Assembly: GCA_002733105.1 (NCBI GenBank)
Contig: NVUI01000008.1
Span: 1-36,148, forward strand
Source: Methylophaga sp.
Lineage (GTDB): Bacteria > Pseudomonadota > Gammaproteobacteria > Nitrosococcales > Methylophagaceae
Reading direction: 5' to 3'
DNA: 36,148 nucleotides
The number at the start of each line of letters is the position of its first letter. Position 1 is the stretch's first letter. Under the pieces are notes generated by a model that saw only the letters and a program-made list of their open reading frames with translations, was not told where the DNA came from and did not search any database. The translations under genes were made by a program, and so were the position numbers. Shown piece by piece: positions 18,575-29,300 of the stretch.

Positions 18575-19111
18575 TTATTTAACACTGTATCTTGGGGTGA
18601 TGTGTTGTGGGCAATTCCTATCCCACGTTTCAACTTTGATGATAAAGGCACGTTCAACCTTGCCTTTGTAATCTGAGACAGACAATTGGCTGATCAGCTG
18701 TTGATCATCCTCTATCACCTCAGCAGTACCCCATATTTTGACTCTGCTTCTGTTTGGATAATCCATCAGAAATAGACTCACTTTGTTATTGTCTTCTAAA
18801 TTGCCATATGAAATGTATTGTCGATTACCTCTAAAATCAGCAAAACCTAGAGTATGATCATCTATTACTTTTAGAAAACCTTTGGGTCCACCACGATGTT
18901 GGATATAAGGCTGTCCATCACTATTCACGGTGGCCATATAAAAAGAGTCACGCTGAGCAATAAATGCAGCCAATTCAGGTGTAATCATATCTGGCCACCA
19001 GTGTTTTTCAATCTTGGCATAAGACTCTCTAGAGCCATTTTGTGTTTGGATCTTTTTCACACTCTTGGTAAAAGCTATATCACTTGCATACTGTTTCATG
19101 ATGTTCTCCAT
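18575..19111 (-). CDS. Pyridoxamine 5'-phosphate oxidase family / FMN-binding protein
   Basis: FIAQRDSFYMATVNSDGQPYIQHRGGPKGFLKVIDDHTLGFADFRGNRQYISYGNLEDNNKVSLFLMDYPNRSRVKIWGTAEV. Confidence 0.9.
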   Translation of the reverse strand: MENIMKQYASDIAFTKSVKKIQTQNGSRESYAKIEKHWWPDMITPELAAFIAQRDSFYMATVNSDGQPYIQHRGGPKGFLKVIDDHTLGFADFRGNRQYISYGNLEDNNKVSLFLMDYPNRSRVKIWGTAEVIEDDQQLISQLSVSDYKGKVERAFIIKVETWDRNCPQHITPRYSVK

Positions 19112-19200
19112 GTTGTGTACTGTTCAACACTGAGGTTGAATAAGCCGCCGAAACAAAATATTAATGAATATCGACGGCCCGTTCAAGTTAATTATTGATA

Positions 19201-20220
19201 CTATTTGGCTGGAATAAAGTTTCTAATATAGTCGGCAACCACTTCACTATCTTCTTCTAAAACAAAGTGGCCCGTATCCAAAAGATGGAATTCTAAATTA
19301 TTTAGATCACGCTTATATGGATGAGCACCTGCCGCTGGGAAAATTTCATCTTTTTGTCCCCACACAATTAATGTAGGTGGTTGGTGTTTACGCATATAAG
19401 CCTGCCATGCTGGATATAACGGTGGATTTGAACCATAGCTGTAGAAAAGCTGCAGCTGAATGGCATTGCTACCTTCACGATCTAATAACGGCTGCACATG
19501 GTTCCATGTATCAGGGCTAATGTCTTCAACATTACGCACCCCGTTGGTGTACTGCCATTTTGTTGCACCTTCGGTTAGTAGAAAGCGTAGTGCTGCATCA
19601 TTAGTCATATTAGGTTGTTTATACGCTGCTTTGACGTTTTTCCACCAATCATTGTCTAAGCCTTGGTTTACTGCATCACGATCTTGCCAATACGCTTTAA
19701 TAGGCTCCCAAAAATTATTGTTGATGCCTTCAACATAAGCGTTACCATTTTGAATAATCAATGATTCAATACGTTCTGGATGTTTTGTAGCAATACGGAA
19801 ACCAATAGGTGCGCCATAATCCATCATGTATAGGCTGTATTTTTTCAGACCCACTTTATTGATAAATTTATCAACAACATTAGCTAGATTATCAAAACTA
19901 TAGTCGAATTTATCGACTGCGGGCATTGAACTGTAGCCATAACCCGGGTAATCCGGCGCTATGAGATGAAAACGTTCCGATAACGCTGGGATCAAATCAC
20001 GAAACATATGTGATGAGGTAGGGAAACCATGCAATAACAATATGGTTGGATTTTGGGGATCGCCAGCTTCACGATAAAAAATATCTAAGCCATCAATGAC
20101 AGTTGTTTTATATTTAACGTCGCTAAATGATTCTGTAGCAAAGGCAGCTGAGAATAATGCAAAATTAAAAACCATACTGGCTAACACTAATTTTAGAATT
20201 TTTATTGCTTGAATTTTCAT
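19201..20220 (-). CDS. Exported alpha/beta hydrolase with Asp nucleophile (haloalkane dehalogenase / epoxide hydrolase-like)
   Basis: Signal peptide [47 protein letters not shown]; nucleophile [14 protein letters not shown]-terminal [12 protein letters not shown]. Confidence 0.9.
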   Translation of the reverse strand: MKIQAIKILKLVLASMVFNFALFSAAFATESFSDVKYKTTVIDGLDIFYREAGDPQNPTILLLHGFPTSSHMFRDLIPALSERFHLIAPDYPGYGYSSMPAVDKFDYSFDNLANVVDKFINKVGLKKYSLYMMDYGAPIGFRIATKHPERIESLIIQNGNAYVEGINNNFWEPIKAYWQDRDAVNQGLDNDWWKNVKAAYKQPNMTNDAALRFLLTEGATKWQYTNGVRNVEDISPDTWNHVQPLLDREGSNAIQLQLFYSYGSNPPLYPAWQAYMRKHQPPTLIVWGQKDEIFPAAGAHPYKRDLNNLEFHLLDTGHFVLEEDSEVVADYIRNFIPAK

Positions 20221-20243
20221 TATTGAATCTCCTGATAAATGTT

Positions 20244-20507
20244 TTAAATTAAAGGTTGAGTTTGGCTTAACTCGAATTCACTGCTACTAAGCAATTTAGA
20301 TAACTCGGTAAATCCTCCAATCGGCTTTTTATTAATAAAGATTTGAGGAACTGTACGTTGTCCGCTTTGAGCTAAAAGTTGTTGTGCCTTCTGTCTATTT
20401 TTAACAACATCAACTTCTTGATATGAGATGCCTTCACGCGCTAATAAATCTTTAGCCGCATGGCAATAGTTACAGCTAGGGCTGGTCAATATTTGAACCT
20501 GATTCAT
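20244..20507 (-). CDS. Glutaredoxin (GrxC-like, CxxC)
   Basis: [31 protein letters not shown]...[21 protein letters not shown]. Confidence 0.93.
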   Translation of the reverse strand: MNQVQILTSPSCNYCHAAKDLLAREGISYQEVDVVKNRQKAQQLLAQSGQRTVPQIFINKKPIGGFTELSKLLSSSEFELSQTQPLI

Positions 20508-20546
20508 ATTTTTCTCCTTAAATAACCAAAATGGTGATGTAGTTAT

Positions 20547-20562
20547 TGCAGAAGACGTGCCA
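20547..20562 (-). promoter_or_regulatory. Sigma54 (-24/-12) promoter upstream of the glutaredoxin/dehalogenase operon
   Basis: Minus strand TTGGCACGTCTTCTGCA: TGGCAC-N5-CTGCA with GG-N10-GC spacing. Confidence 0.82.
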
Positions 20563-20651
20563 ACACAACCATAGAATATATAGTCGTTTATATTCAGTAT
20601 GTTATAATTATTTTGTGATATTACTGCTGAATGTGACAGAGGATACAGATA

Positions 20652-20681
20652 ACGATATATCGTTATATGACGATATTATGT
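20652..20681 (-). promoter_or_regulatory. Upstream activator sequence (two sites) for the sigma54 activator
   Basis: Perfect palindrome ATAACGATATATCGTTAT at 20649-20666 plus degenerate site ACATAATATCGT (20670-20681, minus strand) centred 18 bp further upstream. Confidence 0.75.
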
Positions 20682-20733
20682 TTTTATAATTTAATTATAA
20701 TTCAAAACTATTCTATATAGAATGCTGGTGATG

Positions 20734-22173
20734 TCACGCTGCAGATGTAGAGCGCCTAACACCTAATTTACTCATCCTAGAGCGCAGAGTATTGGGATGC
20801 ATTTCTAAAATAGAGGCCGCCCCCTGTTCACCAGATATTCGCCAATCTGTGTATTCAAGAACTTGAATAATGTAGCCTTTCTCCATAGCAGCAAATGTTT
20901 TCAAATTAGCTGCAACATTTGCATTATTTTCATCGATCAGCCTGTCATGCAACGTCAACACATTGTTGTTCGAAAGGATCACAGCACGCTCGATAATATT
21001 TTCTAATTCACGTACATTCCCTGGCCAAGAATATTGACTCAATTCATCCATGACTTTCTGAGGGATAGCCTCAATATTTTTAGCCATTTTTTTAGCAAAT
21101 CTATCAACAAAAAATTGGACAATTATCGAAATATCTTTACCCCGCTCTCTTAGTGGAGGCAGAGTAATTGGAAACACGTTGAGTCGGTAAAATAAATCCT
21201 CTCTAAAATTACCTTTTGCTACCATCGCTTTTAAATCTCTATGAGTAGCCGCAATCATTCTTACATCAACTGAAATAGTGGTTGAGCCGCCTAAACGTTC
21301 AAACTCCCCTTCTTGCACTACTCTTAATAACTTAACTTGAAGATCTAACGAGAGCTCGCCAATTTCATCTAAGAAAATAGTACCGCCATCAGCTAATTCA
21401 AACCGACCAATTCGTCGTGCAACAGCACCCGTAAAGCTACCTTTTTCATGACCAAATAGTTCACTTTCTATTAAGTTAATCGGTAGTGCTGTGCAATTTA
21501 CCTTTACTAATGGCCGTTCTTTTCGTTGACTTAAGTTATGAACAGAACGAGCAAATAACTCCTTACCTGTACCCGTTTCACCTAACAATAAAACGGTTGT
21601 ATCTGTTGGTGCAACTTGTTCTACTTGATGAAATACTTTTTTCAATTTTGGACTTTGACCTAAAATCTCTTCAAAATTGCTATTATGTTTTATCTCTTCT
21701 TGCAAGTAGGTATTTTCTGCTTCAATACGCTCTTTGAGCTGACTTATTTCTGCTAAGGCTTGCTTTAATTTAGCTTCAGATTGTTTTATCTCTGTTACAT
21801 CTTGGAACACAACAACCGCGCCGATGATTTCACCATTATCTATAATAGGTGTGCTGCTGTAATACACTGGAAAACTGGTACCATCCTTACGCCAAAACAC
21901 CTCATCACGTACTTGATGATGCACTTCACCATCTTTCAATGCGGCATAAATAGGACATTCCTCACGGGGGTAAGGGTTACCATCTACACGACTATGATGA
22001 TGCTGTTCATGTCCTGCTTCACCCAGCGTATCTTCAACACTCCACCCTGTTATTTCAACTGCAGCAGGGTTAACAAAGGTGATCTTGCCATTTTTATCTA
22101 GACCATAAATACCTTCACCAGCAGCATTTAATATCAGTTCATACCTTTCTTTTATTTGATCAACTTTATTCAT
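20734..22173 (-). CDS. PAS-containing sigma54-dependent transcriptional activator (bacterial enhancer-binding protein)
   Basis: PAS domain [33 protein letters not shown]+ [59 protein letters not shown]; Fis-type [30 protein letters not shown]. Confidence 0.96.
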   Translation of the reverse strand: MNKVDQIKERYELILNAAGEGIYGLDKNGKITFVNPAAVEITGWSVEDTLGEAGHEQHHHSRVDGNPYPREECPIYAALKDGEVHHQVRDEVFWRKDGTSFPVYYSSTPIIDNGEIIGAVVVFQDVTEIKQSEAKLKQALAEISQLKERIEAENTYLQEEIKHNSNFEEILGQSPKLKKVFHQVEQVAPTDTTVLLLGETGTGKELFARSVHNLSQRKERPLVKVNCTALPINLIESELFGHEKGSFTGAVARRIGRFELADGGTIFLDEIGELSLDLQVKLLRVVQEGEFERLGGSTTISVDVRMIAATHRDLKAMVAKGNFREDLFYRLNVFPITLPPLRERGKDISIIVQFFVDRFAKKMAKNIEAIPQKVMDELSQYSWPGNVRELENIIERAVILSNNNVLTLHDRLIDENNANVAANLKTFAAMEKGYIIQVLEYTDWRISGEQGAASILEMHPNTLRSRMSKLGVRRSTSAA

Positions 22174-22200
22174 GGCTTCACCTACATAGAACAGGAAATT

Positions 22201-22230
22201 TAAATATATCGTTATTCCACGGTATATCGT
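22201..22230 (+). promoter_or_regulatory. Upstream activator sequence (two sites) for the sigma54 activator, divergent copy
   Basis: TAAATATATCGTTATTCCACGGTATATCGT; ACGGTATATCGT at 22219-22230 and half-site TATCGT at 22207-22212, centred 18 bp apart. Confidence 0.72.
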
Positions 22231-22321
22231 ATTTAACGTAAATGCAAGCCTATCAATACTTGAAAGACAAAAACCACCTATCTGACTGTTTTATATTGAC
22301 TTATCTTTATTTTTCACCTGT

Positions 22322-22337
22322 TGGCACATCATCTGCA
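22322..22337 (+). promoter_or_regulatory. Sigma54 (-24/-12) promoter upstream of the DUF1348/OYE/GST genes
   Basis: TTGGCACATCATCTGCA: TGGCAC-N5-CTGCA with GG-N10-GC spacing, 45 bp before the ATG at 22383. Confidence 0.83.
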
Positions 22338-22382
22338 ATGTAATTACCATGCTTAGCTTTTAACCTTACATAGGGAGAAATT

Positions 22383-22796
22383 ATGAATATTAAACCACCA
22401 TTACCCCCGTTTAATCATCAGACGGCTACAGAAAAAGTGCGCTTGGCAGAACAAGGATGGAACTCTCGTGATCCGCTAAAAGTCGCTCTGGCCTACACCA
22501 TGGATAGTGAGTGGCGTAATCGAGCTGAAATATTCTCAGGACGAGACAACATAATCCAATTTCTTACCAGAAAATGGCAAAGAGAACTTGATTATCAGCT
22601 AAAAAAAGAACTGTGGTGTTTTGATGACAATAGAATTGCCGTGACGTTTAACTACGAATGGCATGATGATTCAGGACAATGGCATCGTTCCTACGGTAAT
22701 GAACTGTGGGAATTTGCACCAGATGGTCTGATGCAGCGCCGAATAGCCAGTATCAATGACAAACCTATCACACTTGATGATCGCGAAATATTTTAA
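22383..22796 (+). CDS. NTF2-like / DUF1348 family protein
   Basis: [64 protein letters not shown]...[26 protein letters not shown]. Confidence 0.9.
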   Translation: MNIKPPLPPFNHQTATEKVRLAEQGWNSRDPLKVALAYTMDSEWRNRAEIFSGRDNIIQFLTRKWQRELDYQLKKELWCFDDNRIAVTFNYEWHDDSGQWHRSYGNELWEFAPDGLMQRRIASINDKPITLDDREIF

Positions 22797-22889
22797 TTAC
22801 TTCCGAAACACATAAAAGACTTTCAGACATAAGATAGAGACTAACCGACATAGATAGTCTCTATATCAACATATAAAATATTTATTAAC

Positions 22890-24008
22890 ATGGAAACAAT
22901 CATAAAAAGGTATCAGCACGTGAATAGTCAAACAGTTTTAGAACAAGATTTATTTAGCCCAGTTCAAATTGGGCCATATCAGCTGAATAATAGAATAGTG
23001 ATGGCACCATTAACAAGGTGTCGTTCTGATGATGATAATGTACCCACAGAAATGAACCGGATTTATTATCAGCAGCGTGCTACAGCTGGGTTGATTATCA
23101 CAGAAGGGACTCAGATCTCTCCCCAAGGTGCAGGATACCCAAATACACCGGGTATATATAACGATCAGCAAGTGGAAGCTTGGAAAAGAATCACTGATTC
23201 CGTACATGCACAAGGCGGCCATATATTTTTACAGTTATGGCATGTTGGTCGTGTCAGCTATCAAGGGATCCAACCAAATGATCAGGCACCCGTAGCCCCT
23301 TCATCAATAAAAATAGCAGGTGATTATAAGCAACCGCATGCCTTAAAATTATCTGAAATTGATGATATTCTTTATGACTATAGAAATGCTGCGAAAAACG
23401 CACTTGCAGCTGGTTTTGATGGTGTTGAAATACATGCTGCAAATGGCTATTTAATTGATCAGTTTTTGCGCGATGGCAGTAATAATCGAACAGATCAATA
23501 TGGTGGTGATTATAAAAATAGAATACGATTCTTATTCGAAGTACTTCATGCCGTAACACATATATGGGGCAATGACCGTGTTGGAGTACGCTTATCTCCC
23601 ACCAACCCATTTAACAGCATGTCTGATTCTAACCCTGAAGAATTATTTAAATATGTTGTTAAGCAATTAAACTCATTTAATTTAGCTTATCTCCATATGG
23701 TAGAAGGGGCTCTCTCGTTTTCTGATACAACGACTGAAATACCTGCATTTGATAGTCGCAGCCTACGTGATATTTACCAAGGCACTTATATGGCTAATCT
23801 TGGATATACCAAACAATCTGCTAACCAAGCGATTCAAAATGGTAAAGCTGATCTCGTCTCGTTTGGTGACTTGTTCATATCAAACCCTGATTTACCTGAA
23901 CGTTTTTTACACAATGTTCCTTTAAATAAAACAAATATGGACACTCGATATGGCGGTACAGAAAAAGGTTATATTGATTATCCACAATTTGACTTCTCTT
24001 ATGTCTAA
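22890..24008 (+). CDS. Old yellow enzyme family NADH:flavin oxidoreductase (N-ethylmaleimide reductase-like)
   Basis: LFSPVQIGPYQLNNRIVMAPLTRCRSDDDNVPTEMNRIYYQQRATAGLIITEGTQISPQG; LQLWHVGRVS; GFDGVEIHAANGYLIDQFLRDGSNNRTDQYGG. Confidence 0.95.
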   Translation: METIIKRYQHVNSQTVLEQDLFSPVQIGPYQLNNRIVMAPLTRCRSDDDNVPTEMNRIYYQQRATAGLIITEGTQISPQGAGYPNTPGIYNDQQVEAWKRITDSVHAQGGHIFLQLWHVGRVSYQGIQPNDQAPVAPSSIKIAGDYKQPHALKLSEIDDILYDYRNAAKNALAAGFDGVEIHAANGYLIDQFLRDGSNNRTDQYGGDYKNRIRFLFEVLHAVTHIWGNDRVGVRLSPTNPFNSMSDSNPEELFKYVVKQLNSFNLAYLHMVEGALSFSDTTTEIPAFDSRSLRDIYQGTYMANLGYTKQSANQAIQNGKADLVSFGDLFISNPDLPERFLHNVPLNKTNMDTRYGGTEKGYIDYPQFDFSYV

Positions 24009-24123
24009 GCTAGGATTGTTTTTACAGAAAAATTAAGATGGTAAAGTCAAAACATTAATATAGAAATAAAACAACTCACAATCCACAACAAGAATTGAGT
24101 CTTAAATTAAAGGTCATATTGCT

Positions 24124-24831
24124 ATGAATAATCAACCATTCCACCTCGTTGCACACGTGCTATGCCCTTATGTACAACGTTCTATTATTCTTTTAAAAGA
24201 GAAAAACATCACCTATAACCGCACTGACATTGATCTTGGCAATAAACCTGAGTGGTTTAAACGTATTTCTCCTCTAGGTAAAGTCCCTGTATTAACCATA
24301 AATGAAGATAGATCCCTGTTTGAATCTACTGTTATTTGTGAATACATCAATGAAGTAACGCCTAACTCTTTGCACCCGCAAGACCCTTTAGAAAAAGCCT
24401 ATCACCGGTCTTGGATTGAATTTGGTTCAGGCATACTCAACAATATCTCAGGACTTTATAATGCACAGAATAAAGATGAGTTTGATGCTAAACGTCTAGA
24501 AATAAAAACAAAATTCCAGCAAATTGAGCAAGAAATAATGGGGTCATCTTATTTTTCAGGTGAAGAATTCCATTTAATTGATGCTGTCTATGGCCCTATT
24601 TATCGTTATTTTGATATTTTTGATCTTATTCTAGATTTAGAAATTTTTGATGCTTTACCTAAAGTCAGCGTATGGAAAGAGGCATTACAGAAACGACATT
24701 CTATCCAACAAGCTGTATCCATAGAATATCCTCGTTTGCTACTGAATTTTTTGATAAACCGCCATAGTTATATTTCAGATTTAATTTTAAATTCACAAAC
24801 AATACTAAATACTGAGGGCGAAGTAATATAA
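24124..24831 (+). CDS. Glutathione S-transferase family protein
   Basis: FHLVAHVLCPYVQRSIILLKEKNITYNRTDIDLGNKPEWFKRISPLGKVPVLTINEDRSLFESTVICEYINEV. Confidence 0.93.
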   Translation: MNNQPFHLVAHVLCPYVQRSIILLKEKNITYNRTDIDLGNKPEWFKRISPLGKVPVLTINEDRSLFESTVICEYINEVTPNSLHPQDPLEKAYHRSWIEFGSGILNNISGLYNAQNKDEFDAKRLEIKTKFQQIEQEIMGSSYFSGEEFHLIDAVYGPIYRYFDIFDLILDLEIFDALPKVSVWKEALQKRHSIQQAVSIEYPRLLLNFLINRHSYISDLILNSQTILNTEGEVI

Positions 24832-24923
24832 CTTACTTATATCTCATTTATATTGTAATCTAATATAGGGTTATGTAATAAATAATCGGTGTTTAAAAAT
24901 AAACCTCATAAGCTATAAACCAA

Positions 24924-24954
24924 AACAGTATTAATAGCTAAAATTAATACTGTT
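24924..24954. repeat. Perfect 12-bp-arm inverted repeat upstream of the RND operon
   Basis: AACAGTATTAAT-agctaaa-ATTAATACTGTT; not followed by a T-run. Confidence 0.8.
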
Positions 24955-25053
24955 GACAAAGAAAATACAGAAATAAAGTTGGACTAGTATCATTTCTCAG
25001 TTTGTAGACTATACGGACAATATATCCTTGAATATAAAGTGAATATTATTAGG

Positions 25054-25090
25054 TTCAAGACCCTTCATTATTAATCTCAGTGGTCTTGAA
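25054..25090. repeat. Inverted repeat (9-bp arms) between GST and RND genes; possible terminator or attenuator
   Basis: TTCAAGACC-N19-GGTCTTGAA followed by TTTTC. Confidence 0.55.
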
Positions 25091-25161
25091 TTTTCATACA
25101 TTCTTAATATTTAGGAAGCATCGTTAAATCGCAACATCAAACAACAATTCGGACAAAATTA

Positions 25162-26304
25162 ATGGCCAATAACTTAATAATCGTCATCCTCACCGTTGGT
25201 ATGATAGCTTCTCTTCAAAATACGTTTGCGGCTGACGCGCAAGCAAATGTCGGTGAAAAGCCACCGGCAATGCCGGTCGAAATCACCATTGTTAAGCAGC
25301 AATCCCTTCGATTATGGAAAGAGTTTTCTGGCCGCCTAACAGCTGTAGACTATGTTGAAATACGACCTCAAGCAACAGGACTTATTACTGAAATAAAATT
25401 TGAGGATGGCCAGTTTGTCACTAAAGGCGACATTTTATATGTCATTGATCCTCGCTCACTAAAAGCCATTGTTGCACAGAAAAAAGCAGAGTTAATTACA
25501 GCACAAAACCGTCATGATTATGCTGAAAAAGAATATACAAGAGCGGTAGATTTAATCCATAAAAAGATGGTTGCAGAACAAGTTATGGATACACGACTAA
25601 ATGACAAATTAGTGGCTAATTCAGCGATAAAACACGCTAGAGCCGAGCTGTCGGAAGCAGAAATAAACCTGAGCTATGCCTACATCAAAGCCCCTATTTC
25701 AGGCCTGATTAGTCGTACAGAACTCACTGAGGGCAACTTAGTCTCGGCAGGCCCTAACGCGCCACTATTAACATCCATTGTCTCAAACAAAACTATTTAT
25801 GCTGATTTTGAAGTAGATGAGCAAACTTATTTGCGTTATAGAATAGAAGCAACCGGAGAACATGGTGCAACCTATGAAAATCCTGTTGAGTTGAGAATAC
25901 AAAATGGTGATTGGATGTTCCCTGGAAAAATCCATTCATTTGATAACAAAATAGACCCAACATCAGGGACTATTCGTGCTCGTGCAATATTTGATAACTC
26001 AGATGGGAAGCTATTGGCAGGCATGTATGCACGCTTGAAACTTGGTAGTGCTAATGAACATGAACAAGTTTTAATAAGCGAACGAGCTATCGGTACCGAT
26101 CAAAACCGAAAATTTGTTTATGTGGTAAACGACCAAAACAAAACCACCTATCGCGAAGTGCAACTTGGTGACAGTATGGATGGAAAACGACTTATTCACT
26201 CAGGCCTGATGGCTGGAGATAAAGTGATTGTGCGTGGCCTGATGCGGATTCAGCCCGATATGCTCGTTGATCCACAAGAGCCTACAACAGGTAATGTTCA
26301 ATGA
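25162..26304 (+). CDS. RND efflux periplasmic adaptor (membrane fusion) subunit
   Basis: RLWKEFSGRLTAVDYVEIRPQATGLITEIKFEDGQFVTKGDILYVIDPR; INLSYAYIKAPISGLISRTELTEGNLV; GLMAGDKVIVRGLMRIQPDMLV. Confidence 0.95.
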   Translation: MANNLIIVILTVGMIASLQNTFAADAQANVGEKPPAMPVEITIVKQQSLRLWKEFSGRLTAVDYVEIRPQATGLITEIKFEDGQFVTKGDILYVIDPRSLKAIVAQKKAELITAQNRHDYAEKEYTRAVDLIHKKMVAEQVMDTRLNDKLVANSAIKHARAELSEAEINLSYAYIKAPISGLISRTELTEGNLVSAGPNAPLLTSIVSNKTIYADFEVDEQTYLRYRIEATGEHGATYENPVELRIQNGDWMFPGKIHSFDNKIDPTSGTIRARAIFDNSDGKLLAGMYARLKLGSANEHEQVLISERAIGTDQNRKFVYVVNDQNKTTYREVQLGDSMDGKRLIHSGLMAGDKVIVRGLMRIQPDMLVDPQEPTTGNVQ

Positions 26305-29300
26305 GTTTTTCAAGCCACTTTATTGACAGGCCTATTTTAGCGAGTGTGATTTCACTGGTAATCTTTGCGTTCGGTTTAGTCGCAATGTTTCAATTACCTA
26401 TTTCTGAATACCCTGAAGTTGCACCTCCTTCCGTGATTATTAACGCCTCTTTTCCTGGCGCTAATCCATCTGTTATTTCTGAAACCGTTGCTACACCGTT
26501 AGAAGAGCAAATAAACGGTGTAGAAAACATGTTGTATATGAACTCGTTAGCCTCAACAGACGGCCAACTCACCATGACAGTGACCTTTGCTATAGGCACC
26601 GATCCTGACTTATCACAACAACTCGTGCAAAACCGGGTTTCCCAAGCGCTACCGAGATTACCTGAAGTCACTCGTCAATTAGGTGTTACCGTCACTAAGA
26701 GCTCTCCAGACTTAACTATGGTAGTGCATCTACGCTCTCCCAATGAACGTTATGACATGCTCTATTTACGAAACTATGCCACTCTGCATGTACGTGATCA
26801 ATTAGCTAAAATTGCTGGAATTGGCCAAGTCAGATTATTTGGTTCGGGCGATTACGCCATGAGAATTTGGCTGAATCCCGATAAAATTGCTGAGCATAAT
26901 ATGTCGCCTAATGAGGTTATTGATGCCATTCGTGGGCAAAATATCCAAGTAGCCGCAGGCATCATTGGTGGCCCTCCTTATAAAGATAATATTGAGCTAC
27001 AGTTGCCTATTAATGTGCAAGGTCGATTAAAAAGTGTTGAAGAGTTTGAGCAGATCCTCGTTAAGCGTGGCAGTAATGGTGCTGTAACACGACTAATTGA
27101 TGTTGCCCGTGTTGAATTAGATGCTCAAAGTTATGGGCTACGCTCTTTATTAAATAATCAACCCGCGGTTGCTATTCCCATTTTTGCTGCGCCCGGTGCT
27201 AATGCTCTGGATATTTCTGATAATGTCCGTGCAACCATGGCAAAATTAAAGCAATACTTTCCAGAAGATGTTGATTACAGCATTGTTTATGACCCGACCA
27301 TATTCGTTCGCAGTTCAATCAATTCGGTCATCATCACTTTGCTAGAAGCGATCGCCCTTGTGGTATTTGTAGTGATCCTATTCCTACAAACTTGGCGTGC
27401 CTCTATTATCCCTTTTCTTGCCGTGCCCGTTTCTATTGTTGGTACCTTTGCCTTTATGTACCTACTTGGCTTTTCAATCAATGTACTGTCATTATTCGGT
27501 TTGATATTGGCGGTGGGGATCGTGGTGGATGATGCCATCGTTGTTGTTGAAAATGTAGAACGAAATATTCGCGAAGGTAAAACACCGCGTGATGCCACTG
27601 TGCAAGCAATGAAAGAAGTCACCAGCCCCATTATTGCCACCTCATTAGTAGTTGCCAGTGTATTTATTCCTATTGCCTTTATTAGTGGTTTATCTGGCCT
27701 GTTTTACCAACAATTCTCCTTAACAATTGTAATTGCAACGTTCATCTCAACATTGAATTCACTCACACTAAGCCCTGCTTTATGTGCATTATTATTACGT
27801 GCACCTGATGCCCCAAAAGATAAACTATCCAAAGTAATGCAGTTTCTTTTTGGCTGGGGCTTTAATCTCTTTAATAAAGTATTTGATAAAAGTCAGCGTG
27901 GATACACAAAAAGCGTTCGTGTATTTGCCTCTCGAAAAGTCATCATGATGGTGATTTTTTCAATTCTTGTTGGCCTCACAGTGCAAAGCTTCAAACTAGT
28001 GCCACCGGGTTATATCCCCTCACAAGACAAACAATATCTTATTAGCTTTGCTCAACTGCCCACCGGTGCAACGCTGGATCGAACAGAAGATGTGATGCGT
28101 AAAATAGCCGATGCTGCACTTGCTGAAGAAGGTGTTGTCAGCGCCGTACAATTTCCGGGTCTATCTGTTAATGGATTTGTTAACTCAGCCAGTGCTGGCA
28201 TTGTATTTGTGACTTTAGAAGACTTTGACAAACGTACAACGCCTGAACTCAGTGCTAATGCCATTGCGGGTCGATTACAGCAAAAATACAACGCCATTCC
28301 TGAAGCCTTTATTGCCATCTTCCCACCACCACCAGTCCGAGGCCTTGGCACCACTGGTGGCTTTAAATTACAAATCCAAGATCGTGCAGATCAAGGTGAA
28401 AAAATATTAGATGATGTGGTTAATGAAGTGAAGGCCAAAGCCTATCAAAACCCTGCCTTGACTCAAGTTTATTCAAACTACAACGTCAATGTACCTCAAC
28501 TATCTGCCAATCTTGATCGTACTAAAGCAGTGCAGCTGGGGATCCCTATTGAAGAAATATTCCGCACCATGCAAATCTATCTTGGCTCTTTATATATTAA
28601 TGACTTTAATCAGTTTGGCCGAACCTACCAAGTGATTGCACAAGCTGATAAAGAATTTCGCTCTACGCCACAAGATATTACCCGCTTACAGGTAAGAAAT
28701 AGCGAAGGAAAAATGGTGCCTTTAGGTGCAGTTATCAATGTAGAAGAATCCTTCGGCCCTGATGTGGCCATGCACTACAATGCCTATCGTTCAGCTGATT
28801 TAAATGGCAGTCCTGCTCCTGGGTACTCCTCAGGTCAGGCACAACAAGCTATCACCGAAATCCTTGAAGAAACCTTACCCATGGGAATGGAATTTGAGTG
28901 GACCGAACTCACCTACCAACAAATTTTAGCAGGCAATACAGCACTGTACATCTTCCCTTTATGTATCTTTTTGGTGTTCTTAGTACTAGCAGCACAATAT
29001 GAAAGTCTCGCCCTACCGCTTGCTATTATTCTTATCGTCCCGATGAGTATTTTGTCCGCCATGATCGGGGTTTACCTCTCTGGAGGCGACAACAATATTT
29101 TCACCCAAATAAGTCTATTTTTACTGGCAGGATTAGCCTCTAAAAATGCGATATTGATTGTTGAATTTGCACATAACTTAGAACACCAAGGCCGCAGCAC
29201 ATTAGAAGCCGCTATCGAAGCCTCACGGCTAAGACTACGCCCTATCCTAATGACATCTTTTGCATTTATTATGGGTGTATTACCACTGGTCGTGAGTACT

